From CAYJLF01 sp964371055 (GTDB lineage Bacteria > Eisenbacteria > RBG-16-71-46 > CAIMUX01): a stretch of 64,000 nt of DNA. Below are positions 33,499 to 42,351 of this stretch, in pieces. The stretch covers positions 186,001-250,000 of the forward strand of contig CAYJLF010000003.1 in NCBI GenBank assembly GCA_964371055.1, in the 5' to 3' direction. The position numbers and the translations under genes are program-made. Positions within the stretch are counted from its first letter, which is position 1, and each line of letters starts with the position of its first letter. The notes beneath the pieces were generated by a model. The model worked only from the letters and a program-made list of their open reading frames with translations, made no database searches and was not told where the DNA came from.

Positions 33499-34851
33499 AT
33501 GGATCGCAAACGAACCCGCGTGCTCTGGACCGAGGGGCTCCTCCTCTCGCCGCAGCACTTCCAGCAGCAGGATCGGTGGCACGAGGAGTGGTCGGTCGAT
33601 CTCTATCGGCACGCGCGGCCGTTCGGATTCGGATTCCGCGCGCTGCGCCTCGACCCCGAGTCGATCCGCAACGGGCGGGTCGCGATTCTCGAGGCGAGAG
33701 GAATCCTCCCAGACGGGACGCCGTTCTCCATCCCGGATCGGGACGCCGCTCCCACCGCGCGCACGGTAGAAGGGCGGCTCGCTCCGAACGCCGCACGCCT
33801 GGTCTGCTACCTCGCCCTGCGGGCGCACCGGCCGGGCGAGCGCGAGGTGGCCGATCCGGGGGTGGAAGAGAGCGATCGGCGCTACCGTGAGACCACAATC
33901 CCGGCCGTCGACCGGTACGGCGAAGCCGAGGAGCGGGAGGTTCTGGGTGCGGTCCAGAACCTTCGCATTCTCTTCCCGGACGAAGAGATCGGAGACTACC
34001 AGACGCTGCCACTCGCCGAAGTGGTGCGCCGTCCCGAGGGCGGCTTCGGCTATCAGGACGATTTCGTTCCGCCCTGTCTGGCGTTGGCCGCTTCGGAAGC
34101 GGTGACCGGCGCGGTCCGGCGGCTGGTGGAGATCCTGGTCGCCAAGTCGACCGAGCTGTCCGATCGCCGTCGAGTGAGCGGGCGCGGCGCGGCGGAGTTC
34201 GGTCGGGACGACACCGCCGGCTTCTGGCTGCTCGGCACGGTGAACGCGGCCATCCCGGTCCTGGCGCATCACTTGCGGGTCGGCGAGTTGCACCCGGAGC
34301 TGCTCTACCGCGAGCTCGCGCGCCTGGCCGGCACCCTCACGACGCTGAGCGAGACCTCCGTCCGTGACCTGCCGCTTTACGATCATGTTGCGCCGGCGTC
34401 GTCGCTGCTCGATCTGGCTCGCCGGATCCCGCAGTTGCTCGAGATCTCCCTGCCGCGCAATTACACACGCATTCCGCTGTCGCCGCGCGACACCTACGTT
34501 CAGTCGGGGCGCATCCCGGACGACCGGCTGCTCGATCCCGCCTACTCCTTCTTCCTCGGCGTGCACGCGGGGCGGCCGGGAGTGGAGATCCAGGAGGAGT
34601 TCCCGCTGGTCGCGAAGATGGCATCGCTCGATCGGATCGACTTCCTGGTGGCGCATGCGCTGTCGGGCGCCTCGCTGCGGTTCACGCAGAACCTGCCGTC
34701 GGCCCTGCCGGTCCAGGGGGGCTTCGTCTACTTCCAGCTCGACCGTACCGGCGACGCGTGGGACGGCATCGCCGGCTCGCGCACCGTCGCGGTCTACGTG
34801 CCGCCGGAGTTCCCCGGCGCCCGTCTCGAGTTGATCGCGGTGCGGGATTAG
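33499..34851 (+). CDS. tssK: T6SS baseplate protein TssK
   Basis: Adaptor linking the baseplate wedge to the TssJLM membrane complex. 450 residues, ATG five bases after GGAGG. Family N-terminus KRTRVLWTEGLLLSPQHFQQQDRWHE, followed by the typical YCYLALR-type repeats (LVCYLALRAH), EIGDYQTLPLAEVVR, FVPPCLAL and FEIPRNYTR-like LEISLPRNYTRIPLSPRD. The C-terminal head has GFVYFQLDRTGDAWDGI. Length and order match TssK of T6SS subtype i. It lies 30 bp after tssJ and 15 bp before tssL. Confidence 0.95.
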   Translation: MDRKRTRVLWTEGLLLSPQHFQQQDRWHEEWSVDLYRHARPFGFGFRALRLDPESIRNGRVAILEARGILPDGTPFSIPDRDAAPTARTVEGRLAPNAARLVCYLALRAHRPGEREVADPGVEESDRRYRETTIPAVDRYGEAEEREVLGAVQNLRILFPDEEIGDYQTLPLAEVVRRPEGGFGYQDDFVPPCLALAASEAVTGAVRRLVEILVAKSTELSDRRRVSGRGAAEFGRDDTAGFWLLGTVNAAIPVLAHHLRVGELHPELLYRELARLAGTLTTLSETSVRDLPLYDHVAPASSLLDLARRIPQLLEISLPRNYTRIPLSPRDTYVQSGRIPDDRLLDPAYSFFLGVHAGRPGVEIQEEFPLVAKMASLDRIDFLVAHALSGASLRFTQNLPSALPVQGGFVYFQLDRTGDAWDGIAGSRTVAVYVPPEFPGARLELIAVRD

Positions 34852-34866
34852 CAGGGGGCGCACGCC

Positions 34867-35628
34867 ATGACCTCGGAACACGACCTGGGCTCGAAGACGC
34901 CGGTGCCGTCCGGCGCGACCGCCGTGGCGGGATCGGTCTCCGGCCGGGCGACGCGACCTTCGCTCGTCGACCTCTTCGCCGACCTGCTTCTTCTGGGTTA
35001 CTCGCTGCAGTCGGAGGCGGACCCGGGGGATCCGGTTCAGGTGCGCGCGCGCATCCTCGACCAGCTCAACCTCGCGGACAAACGGGGGCGGGAGGCGGGA
35101 TATGAGGCCGCGTCGATCGAGCATGCCCGCTTCGCGGTGGTCGCCCTGCTCGATGAGCTGATCTTAGGATCGAAGTGGTCGGGCCGCGACACGTGGCGGG
35201 GCAATCCCCTGCAGCGGGAGCTCTTCCGGATCAACACGGCCGGGGAGGAGTTCTTCACGCGTCTCGAATCGATCCGGGGTGGCCGGGCCGGTCAGCGGCC
35301 GGTCCTCGAGATCTGCCAGGCCTGCCTCGCCCTCGGCTTCGAGGGGCGATACAAGCTGCTCGGACCGGAGAAGCTCGAGCAGCTGCGGCGCGACCTCGCG
35401 GCGGAGATCGGCTCCGGCCACGCGGGGATGGACGGTCTGGCGCCTCGCTGGCTACCCACCGACCAAGTGCCGGAGGCGGCGGGGGAGGGAGTGCCGGTCT
35501 GGATGACGCTGCTCGGCGTCTTGGGCGGCGCCGGACTCCTCGTGCTCGTGTTCGCTCTGGCCGCCGGGGCGTCGGCGGGACGCGTGGCGGCGGTGGTGCG
35601 GGAGTTGTACGTGCGGATCTCGGGCTGA
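34867..35628 (+). CDS. tssL: T6SS inner-membrane protein TssL (DotU family, short form)
   Basis: Component of the TssJLM trans-envelope complex. 253 residues: a helical cytoplasmic domain (about 35-170; LVDLFADLLLLGYSLQSEADPG, RFAVVALLDELILGSKW, WRGNPLQRELFRINTAGEEFF, VLEICQACLALGFEGRYKL) and one TM helix near the end (about 216-238, MTLLGVLGGAGLLVLVFALAAG). No C-terminal OmpA-like peptidoglycan-binding domain, so cell-wall anchoring must come from another protein. An acidic linker (TDQVPEAAGEGVP) connects the two parts. It overlaps no gene and is followed 12 bp later by tssM. Confidence 0.94.
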   Translation: MTSEHDLGSKTPVPSGATAVAGSVSGRATRPSLVDLFADLLLLGYSLQSEADPGDPVQVRARILDQLNLADKRGREAGYEAASIEHARFAVVALLDELILGSKWSGRDTWRGNPLQRELFRINTAGEEFFTRLESIRGGRAGQRPVLEICQACLALGFEGRYKLLGPEKLEQLRRDLAAEIGSGHAGMDGLAPRWLPTDQVPEAAGEGVPVWMTLLGVLGGAGLLVLVFALAAGASAGRVAAVVRELYVRISG

Positions 35629-35640
35629 TCGGAGGAACCG

Positions 35641-38600
35641 GTGAACAGAATCGTGCGCCTGCTGCTCCGCCCGACCTCCATGGTCACAGGCGGGGCCTTT
35701 CTCCTGATCATTCTCGCCGTCTGGATCGGGCGGTACTTCGGCCTGCCGCTCCCGTGGATTCTGGTCGGCGTCCTCGTGATCATCGCCGTCTATGCCTTCG
35801 TACAGATGATCATGCGGATGCGGGCGGCGCGCGCGGGCCAGGAACTGGAGAAGTCGATCCAGGAGCAGGGTCGGGCGCAGATCCGAGGCAGCCGTCCGGG
35901 CCGCGAAGCCGAGATCGAGGAACTACAGACACGCCTGCTCGAAGCGATCCAGTCGCTCAAGGGGTCCAAGGTCGGCCGCGGCAAGGGATCCAGCGCGCTC
36001 TATGTCCTCCCCTGGTACATGATCATCGGTCCGCCGGCTTCCGGGAAGACGACGCTGCTGGAGCACTCGGGCCTGAACTTCCCGTACCTCGATGCGGCGC
36101 GCCGCCGCTCGTCGGTGCGCGGCGTGGGCGGGACGCGCAACTGCGACTGGTGGTTCGCCGACCAGGCAGTGCTCATCGATACGGCCGGACGATACGTGCT
36201 CCCGGTGGAGGCGGACGACTCGGCCGAATGGGTCGGATTCCTCGATCTTCTGCGCAAGTACCGGGGGCGCAAGCCGATCAACGGGCTCATCGTCGGAATC
36301 TCGGTGCCGGACCTCCTGGAGGGGGGCGAGGAGACGGTCGAGGAACACGCCAACCGCGTCCGGGCGCGAATCGACGAACTGATCAAGCGGCTGGGGATCA
36401 CCTTCCCGATCTATGTCCTTTTCACCAAGTGCGATCTCATTCGCGGGTTCGTCGAGTACTTCGGCGACCTGACCAAGCCGCAGCGGGCGCAGGCGTTCGG
36501 CGCCACACTGCCGGCGACGGGCGTGCCGGCGGACCAGGCGCGGGCGACCTTCGAGCGGGAGAGCGCGGCGCTGGCTGATGCCCTGGACGACGTGCGAGCC
36601 CGTCGGCTCGGGGATTCCGCCGATCCCCGCGCGCGCGCCGAGGTGCTCTTCTTCCCGATGCAGTTCCGCGCGGTGCTCCCGCGGCTGGCGCGCTTCGTCG
36701 AGGTCCTCTTCCAGGCCAATCCCTACCAGGAGGCGCCGCTCTACCGGGGCTTTTACTTCACGAGCGGCACCCAGGAGGGCCGGCCGATCGACTCGGTGAT
36801 CAACGCCATGCTGCGCGGCTTCGGACTGGCTTCGACCGCCCCTGGGATGACGGTCGAGCCCTCGCAGGCGAAGAGCTATTTCATTGAGAATGTCTTCTCG
36901 CGGGTCGTCTTTCCCGACCGCAACCTCGCCGGTCCGTCGGCCGCCGGAGAGCGCCGTCGGCGCGTGCAGCGGATCCGCGCGTTCTCAGGCGCGGCGGTCG
37001 GTCTGGCGCTCTTCGCCCTCCTGTTGATGGGTCTGTCGGCCGCCAACCGCGTGCAGCTGGAGCGCGTGCGTTCGACCTCGGACCGCGTACAGGCCGCGAC
37101 CCTGAGCGCGGGCGGTCTCTCCCTGGCCGACGCGAAGTCGATGGACGAACTGCGCGGGCGGCTCGATCTCTTGGAGCGGCGCTCGAAGCCTCTGGCGCGC
37201 GTCGCGATGCTCGGCACCTATCAGGGCGGGCGCGTCGAGTCGTGGGCGAGACTGCTCCTGCTCGCTTCGCTCCGGCGCGCCGCAGTCGATCCAGCGCTCC
37301 CCGTGCTTCTCTCGGAACTGGGGCGGGATCAGGGGGGCGACTTCTTCCGTTCGTACGATCGCTACCGGACCTGGCGGATCCTGCAGGACCCCGCGGTCGG
37401 CCTGCGCACGCCCGACGATGTCGATCGGGTGGCGCGCACGCTCGCCGCGCACTGGTCCGGCGCCTCGGGGGGCGGCAGCCCGGACGAGTATGCCGCATCC
37501 CTGCGTGGCGTCCTCGACTACGCGCGGCGCCATCCGGCGATCCTGAGCGAAGTGTTTCCCGCGGGACGGTCGGCCGATCCTGAATTGGAGGCGGCGGTAC
37601 GCGCGCGCCTGCGCGGGGACTGGACCGCGGAAGGACTTCTCCCCGCGGTGCGGGCCCGGGCCGCGGGGGTGGCGGGAGTGACGCTGGCCTCCGCCGCCGG
37701 CGAGAACTCCGGTCTCTCGGGAACGGCGACGGTGCCGGGTGCCTATACCGCGGAAGGCTGGAAGGAGGCGCGCGGGTTCCTCGACGGACTCGATGCCGTG
37801 CGGCGCGATGAGGCGCTGCGCGCGGCCTTTGGCGGCGAGCCCCCGGATCTCCGCTCGGAGCTTCTCGCGCGCTACGGCGATGAGTTCGTCCAGGCCTGGC
37901 TCGGATTCCTCGGCGGAGTCGACGTGCCCCCGAGCGCCGACGCGGCAGGGGCTCAAGCCTTCCTCGAGCGGGCGGCGGGAGAGGGATCGCCGATCCTGAA
38001 GCTGCTGCGCGAGGCGGCGCGGCAGACCGATCTCGAGGGTGGCACCGGCGTTGCGCCGCGCGCCGTGCTCGACGCGTTCGTGCCGGTGCGAGAGTTCTTC
38101 CAGGCGCCCGGCAAGGGTGCACTGAGCCGGATTCGCGGCCGGCTCGATCCGGACAAGACCGCGGCGAGCGAGTACCTCGCTTTGTTGGGTGCGCTGAAGG
38201 AGGGCTACGCGTCGGTGGCGAAGGCGCCGAATCCCGCCGAGACGAAGGAGATCCTCGACCTCGAGGGCTGGATCCGGACGCGCCTGCCGGGCGGAGATCC
38301 GGTCGAGGACGAACTCGCCCGCTTCCTCCAGGTCCCTGTGCACGTGGTCCAGGGTACGGCACGCCGCGGGCGCGGGCGTGGCCTGCAGGCGGGTTGGGGA
38401 CAGGTCGCCTCTGAGTTCCGGGAGAGCCTGGCCGGGCGGTATCCGTGCGCCGCGGGGGGACCGGATGCCGCGCTGCGCGACTACGAGAGCTTCTTCGGTC
38501 CCTCCGGGACCTTCTGGACCTTCTACCGGGAGAACCTCTCGGGAGTGATCACGGAGACCGGGGATCCGCTCGACCCCACGGTGACGATCTCACCTGCGTT

Positions 38601-39087
38601 CCGGCAGGCGGTAGCCCGTGCCTATCGCATCCGGACGGCGCTCTTCTCCGGCGGCTCGGCTGGTCTCTCGCTGTCGGTCCGCGCCGGCGTTCCGAGACGG
38701 GATGCGGGAAGCAGCCTGGTCCCGCGCGGGACTCGACTCGAGATCGGCGGCGACGCCATCGTCTATCAACTCGGCGCGCAGACCTGGAAGAACATTGTCT
38801 GGCCCGGGGCCAGTCCCTCCGCGGGCGCGGCGGTCAGACTGTCGGCCAGCAACGCGACTCCCCCGCCGCTTCAGGCCGAGGGTGTCTGGGGTTTCTTCCG
38901 GCTGATCGACCGGGCGCAGATCCGCCGCACCGGAGGCAACGCGGTGATGGTGTCCTGGAAGATGAATACGGAGATGGGCGACGTGGAGCTTCCCTACGAG
39001 GTGGGAGACCTTCCCGCGGTGCACCCACTCGAGAGCGGCTTCCTTCGCTTTTCCTGTCCCGAGGCGATCACCACGGATTCTCCCTGA
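35641..39087 (+). CDS. tssM: T6SS inner-membrane protein TssM (IcmF family)
   Basis: Largest membrane-complex component, spanning the inner membrane and periplasm to meet TssJ. 1148 residues from a GTG after GGAGG. TM helices at about 14-32 and 38-58. A cytoplasmic GTPase-like domain follows, with Walker A GPPASGKTT (130-138), VLIDTAGRYV and FTKCDL. A third TM is at about 447-466 (AAVGLALFALLLMGLSA). The large periplasmic part ends with a C2-like domain (VWGFFRLIDRAQIRRTGGNAVMVSWKM, LPYEVG). Complete length for the family. The intact Walker A suggests nucleotide binding, which some TssM proteins have lost. Confidence 0.95.
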   Translation: MNRIVRLLLRPTSMVTGGAFLLIILAVWIGRYFGLPLPWILVGVLVIIAVYAFVQMIMRMRAARAGQELEKSIQEQGRAQIRGSRPGREAEIEELQTRLLEAIQSLKGSKVGRGKGSSALYVLPWYMIIGPPASGKTTLLEHSGLNFPYLDAARRRSSVRGVGGTRNCDWWFADQAVLIDTAGRYVLPVEADDSAEWVGFLDLLRKYRGRKPINGLIVGISVPDLLEGGEETVEEHANRVRARIDELIKRLGITFPIYVLFTKCDLIRGFVEYFGDLTKPQRAQAFGATLPATGVPADQARATFERESAALADALDDVRARRLGDSADPRARAEVLFFPMQFRAVLPRLARFVEVLFQANPYQEAPLYRGFYFTSGTQEGRPIDSVINAMLRGFGLASTAPGMTVEPSQAKSYFIENVFSRVVFPDRNLAGPSAAGERRRRVQRIRAFSGAAVGLALFALLLMGLSAANRVQLERVRSTSDRVQAATLSAGGLSLADAKSMDELRGRLDLLERRSKPLARVAMLGTYQGGRVESWARLLLLASLRRAAVDPALPVLLSELGRDQGGDFFRSYDRYRTWRILQDPAVGLRTPDDVDRVARTLAAHWSGASGGGSPDEYAASLRGVLDYARRHPAILSEVFPAGRSADPELEAAVRARLRGDWTAEGLLPAVRARAAGVAGVTLASAAGENSGLSGTATVPGAYTAEGWKEARGFLDGLDAVRRDEALRAAFGGEPPDLRSELLARYGDEFVQAWLGFLGGVDVPPSADAAGAQAFLERAAGEGSPILKLLREAARQTDLEGGTGVAPRAVLDAFVPVREFFQAPGKGALSRIRGRLDPDKTAASEYLALLGALKEGYASVAKAPNPAETKEILDLEGWIRTRLPGGDPVEDELARFLQVPVHVVQGTARRGRGRGLQAGWGQVASEFRESLAGRYPCAAGGPDAALRDYESFFGPSGTFWTFYRENLSGVITETGDPLDPTVTISPAFRQAVARAYRIRTALFSGGSAGLSLSVRAGVPRRDAGSSLVPRGTRLEIGGDAIVYQLGAQTWKNIVWPGASPSAGAAVRLSASNATPPPLQAEGVWGFFRLIDRAQIRRTGGNAVMVSWKMNTEMGDVELPYEVGDLPAVHPLESGFLRFSCPEAITTDSP

Positions 39088-39130
39088 AACGGGCCACCCG
39101 GGCCGGCGAGCGGACGAGGAGGTCGGGTTG

Positions 39131-40036
39131 ATGACATCCCCGCGGTTCACGGCCGGGTGCTTCGGCAAGCTGCCGCTCGCCGCCGATTACCTGCGGCATC
39201 ATCGCGGCGGCTCGACCGTGCTCGAGTGGGAGCGGTGGCTGGAGGAAGGGATCCGTGAGGTTTCGCACCGTCTCGGGCCCCGGGTCGAGGAGACGCTCCG
39301 AGGTTTTCCCCCGGGGCGCTTCGTCTTTCCGGGCCGTCGCGCCGAGACCATGCTGCTCGGGGCGATCGGTCCGGGCGCGGATCGCAGTGGACGGCTCTTT
39401 CCCTTCAGCGTCTTCATGGAACGGCGGGATGACGGTGATCCGGCGTGGCGGCTTCCGCTCTCGTGGCCTCACCTGTTCGACCAACTCGCCCTGGTGATCG
39501 CCGGCGGGTCCGCGGATCTGCCGGCGCTGTTCGAGCAGGTGGATGGCCTCGCGCTCCGGGAAGGAGATCCTCCTTCCCAGGATGAATCCGGACCCAAAAC
39601 CACGCTGGGAGACCTGCTCGGCCCGGGTGGATATCAGGTCGGAGAGCCGGAGCGGATCGCGTTTCGGCTGGCGCGTCTCGCGCACCGGGTGCGGTTGCAT
39701 GGTCAACCGCCGGCCTACGGTCTGGGGCTGGGCCTGCCGGAGACGGAAGAGAAGGCGCGTCTCGCGCTCCCCTTCTGGTTGCGGGAACTGGACGGGGCGC
39801 TGCCCGGCACCCGTCCCGCGCTCTTCTGGCGCGAGGGGGGCCCGCAGAGTCGATTGCTCGCATGGGCTGGACCTTACGCGCCGGCCGCGTTCCTGCACTG
39901 GGTGGACGCGGCGGTGGCAGGGGATGACCTCTACTGGCTCGACGAACCTCCCGGCGCGGCGGAGCCGTTACCTGCTCCTCTTCCGCCGGATACGTCGCTG
40001 CGCGAACTGGCCGCTCGCCTCGCGGAAAGGGGCTGA
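39131..40036 (+). CDS. tagF: T6SS-associated TagF (ImpM family)
   Basis: 301 residues from the ATG at 39131 after GAGGAGG. N-terminal ImpM domain: FTAGCFGKLPLAADYLRHHRGG, GRRAETMLLGAIGPGADRSGRLFPFSVFMER. In other bacteria TagF represses the T6SS post-translationally by sequestering Fha or TssL, and is opposed by the PpkA kinase. Neither PpkA, PppA nor an FHA-domain Fha is present in this cluster, so TagF may act alone or on the TagH-like protein. The C-terminal half (about 180-301; LPFWLRELDGALPGTRPALFWREGG) is longer than the minimal domain but does not include a phosphatase. Confidence 0.9.
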   Translation: MTSPRFTAGCFGKLPLAADYLRHHRGGSTVLEWERWLEEGIREVSHRLGPRVEETLRGFPPGRFVFPGRRAETMLLGAIGPGADRSGRLFPFSVFMERRDDGDPAWRLPLSWPHLFDQLALVIAGGSADLPALFEQVDGLALREGDPPSQDESGPKTTLGDLLGPGGYQVGEPERIAFRLARLAHRVRLHGQPPAYGLGLGLPETEEKARLALPFWLRELDGALPGTRPALFWREGGPQSRLLAWAGPYAPAAFLHWVDAAVAGDDLYWLDEPPGAAEPLPAPLPPDTSLRELAARLAERG

Positions 40037-40082
40037 GGCGGGCCGGACCCCCGAATCACATCCTCGGGGGCGAGGAGGAATC

Positions 40083-41711
40083 GTGGATCTGAACGACATC
40101 CGTGCCCTCGGGGCCCGGCCGGTGCGCGACGGGGCGCCCTGCGGTGATCCGGTGCGCGATGAGCCGGAGTTCGAGCTTCTCCAGGGTGAACTGCGCAAAC
40201 TGGAGCTTCCGTCCGGAGAGCAGCCCGACTGGCCGGAGGTGGTCAAGCTCGCCGCGCGCCTGCTGGGAGAGAAGTCGAAGGACCTGCTCGTGGCCTGCTT
40301 TCTTGCCTACGCCGCTTTCCGCACCGAGGGCTACGCCGGTCTGTCGGCCGGATTGCTCATGTTGACCGACCTCTCGGACCGGTATTGGGACGGTCTCTAT
40401 CCGGAGGTCAAGCGCATGCGCGGCCGGCTGGCGGCGCTGGAGTGGTTCGCCTCCCGGGCCGCCCGTGAGATCGGGGCGCGCGATCCGTGGGAGGAGGACG
40501 CGGAGCCGATCGAGGAGTGCCGCCGACTGGTGGGCGCGTTGGGCGACGCGCTCGAGGCGAAGGCCGACGGCGCCTGGGCGCTCTTTGGCGAGATGCGCGC
40601 CGCGCTCGAGGAAGCATCCCGAAGGATCGAAGCGCCGCCGCCGGTCCCATCACCTCCGCCGGCGTCGCCGGCCGGCGGACCCGGCGCCCAGCCGGCTGCG
40701 GCGTTGCCTGCCGCCGCCGCCATCCCCGCGGCGCCGGCGTCGATCCGGAGCGCCGACGATGCGAGCCAGGCGATCTCGGCCTTCCGTTCCGCGGGACTTG
40801 CGCTGGCCGAGCAGTTGCGTCTGGCCGATCCGAAGGACCCCATCTCCTATCGGCTCCGCCGGCAGATGGCATGGCTCCAACTCCGGGAGCTCCCGCCCGC
40901 GGTGGACGGCGTCACGAAGATTCCGCCGGTTCAGCCGGTGGACCTGGCGCAACGCCTGGACGAGGCCGCCGGGCGCGGCCAGTGGCCCGGCGTGCTCGAG
41001 ACGACGGAGGGGCGGCTATCGAGCGCTGTCATGTGGTTGGATCTGAATCGGCACGCCTGGACCGCGCTGGATGCGCTCGGCCCGGAGTACATCGCCGCCG
41101 CCGATGCCGTGCGGTTCGAGACCGCGGGTCTGCTCCGCCGGTTGCCCGGGATGGAGCGGCTCCGCTTCGCCAACGGCGCACCGCTGGCGGACGGGGCCAC
41201 GCTGGACTGGATCCGAGATCGCCTCGGGCTGGGCGAGGGCCTGGTCCCCGGCGCGGCGGCCGGTCCGTCGGTCGTGGCGGCGGCGGGCGCGGGCGCCGAT
41301 GAGTCGACCGATCTCGCTCGATTCGTGGGAGAAGCGAGGACGTTGTTGAAGCAGAAGCGTCCGGCCGACGCGTTCCGGGTCCTGGAGGAGCGGTTGGCGG
41401 AGGCCGGATCGTTGCGCGCGAAACTGCGTTGGGGACTTGAGGTCGCGCGCCTGTTGCACGAAGCGCGCGCACCCGAGACGGCATGTCTCCGGCTTCGGAG
41501 CCTCTACACAGAGGCCGATGCCGCCAGGCTCGAGGACTGGGATCCCGCCCTGGCCGTGGAGATGGCAAAAACGTTGTTGCTGAGTCTCGGTGAAGTCTTA
41601 TCATCCGGCCACCATCTGATGGGTGACGAGGTGGCGATGTACCGAGACGTGCAGGCGCGGCTCTGCCGCCTTGATCCCGCGGCGGCCGTGGCGGCTGAAC
41701 AGCGTCGCTAG
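40083..41711 (+). CDS. tssA: T6SS baseplate/sheath-priming protein TssA
   Basis: 542 residues from a GTG preceded by GAGGAGG. N-terminal ImpA_N domain (about 1-175): CGDPVRDEPEFELLQGELRKLE, WPEVVKLAARLLGEKSKDLLVACFLAYAAFRTEGY and LMLTDLSDRYWDGLYPEVKRMRGR are standard. A Pro/Ala-rich linker (about 180-220) leads to a second helical domain (SAFRSAGLALAEQLRLADPKDPISYRLRRQMAWLQL) and a VasJ-type C-terminal domain (PDAFRVLEERLAEAGSLRAKLRWGLEVARLL, then the final DPALAVEMAKTLL). TssA nucleates or caps the growing sheath; the VasJ-like tail matches the short-tail TssA class. It starts 46 bp after tagF. Confidence 0.92.
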   Translation: MDLNDIRALGARPVRDGAPCGDPVRDEPEFELLQGELRKLELPSGEQPDWPEVVKLAARLLGEKSKDLLVACFLAYAAFRTEGYAGLSAGLLMLTDLSDRYWDGLYPEVKRMRGRLAALEWFASRAAREIGARDPWEEDAEPIEECRRLVGALGDALEAKADGAWALFGEMRAALEEASRRIEAPPPVPSPPPASPAGGPGAQPAAALPAAAAIPAAPASIRSADDASQAISAFRSAGLALAEQLRLADPKDPISYRLRRQMAWLQLRELPPAVDGVTKIPPVQPVDLAQRLDEAAGRGQWPGVLETTEGRLSSAVMWLDLNRHAWTALDALGPEYIAAADAVRFETAGLLRRLPGMERLRFANGAPLADGATLDWIRDRLGLGEGLVPGAAAGPSVVAAAGAGADESTDLARFVGEARTLLKQKRPADAFRVLEERLAEAGSLRAKLRWGLEVARLLHEARAPETACLRLRSLYTEADAARLEDWDPALAVEMAKTLLLSLGEVLSSGHHLMGDEVAMYRDVQARLCRLDPAAAVAAEQRR

Positions 41712-41747
41712 CGGAACCGCGAAGACCGGAATCCGAAGGAGGCCTTC

Positions 41748-42257
41748 ATGGCGAAGGAAGGTTCAGTTGCTCCCAAGGAGCGCGTGAACATCGTCTACAA
41801 GCCCGCCACCGGCGGGGCTCAGGCGGAGATCGAGCTTCCGCTCAAAATGCTGATCCTGGGTGACTTCACCAGCCGGTCGGATGCCACGCCGCTGGAAGAG
41901 CGCAAGACGGTGCAGGTCGACAAAGACAATTTCAACGACGTGATGTCGCAGCACCAGCTATCGCTCACGCTCAACGTCGACAATCGTCTCTCGGAGGCGG
42001 GAGGAGGCGAGCTCCCCGTGAATCTCGCGTTCTCAACCCTGAAGGACTTCGAGCCGCAGGCGATCGCACAGAAAGTGCCCGAGTTGGCCAAGCTGCTCGA
42101 GCTGCGCGACGCCCTGACGGCGCTGAAGGGGCCGCTCGCCAACGTGCCGGCGTTTCGCAAGAAGATCGAAGAACTGCTGAAGGACGAGTCGCAGCGTGAG
42201 CGGATTCTGAAGGAGCTGGGACTCGGCGAGGACGCAGAAGCCGGCGGGGGGCAGTAA
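41748..42257 (+). CDS. tssB: T6SS contractile sheath small subunit TssB (VipA)
   Basis: 169 residues, ATG after AAGGAGG. With TssC it builds the contractile sheath around the Hcp tube. The family sequence is plain: KERVNIVYKPATGGAQAEIELPLKMLILGDF, then SRSDATPLEERKTVQVDKDNFNDVMSQHQLSL, VNLAFSTLKDFEPQAIAQKVPELAKLLELRDAL and FRKKIEELLKDES. The following 94-bp gap to tssC is GC-rich with a potential GCGCGGCGC stem. Confidence 0.96.
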   Translation: MAKEGSVAPKERVNIVYKPATGGAQAEIELPLKMLILGDFTSRSDATPLEERKTVQVDKDNFNDVMSQHQLSLTLNVDNRLSEAGGGELPVNLAFSTLKDFEPQAIAQKVPELAKLLELRDALTALKGPLANVPAFRKKIEELLKDESQRERILKELGLGEDAEAGGGQ

Positions 42258-42351
42258 CCGCCCGCCCAGGAGACCAGAACGCGGCGCGGCGCCATCGACG
42301 CGCGCGGCGCGGCGCGAGGGGCCCGGGAACCCATCGGAGGGGAGCTGATCC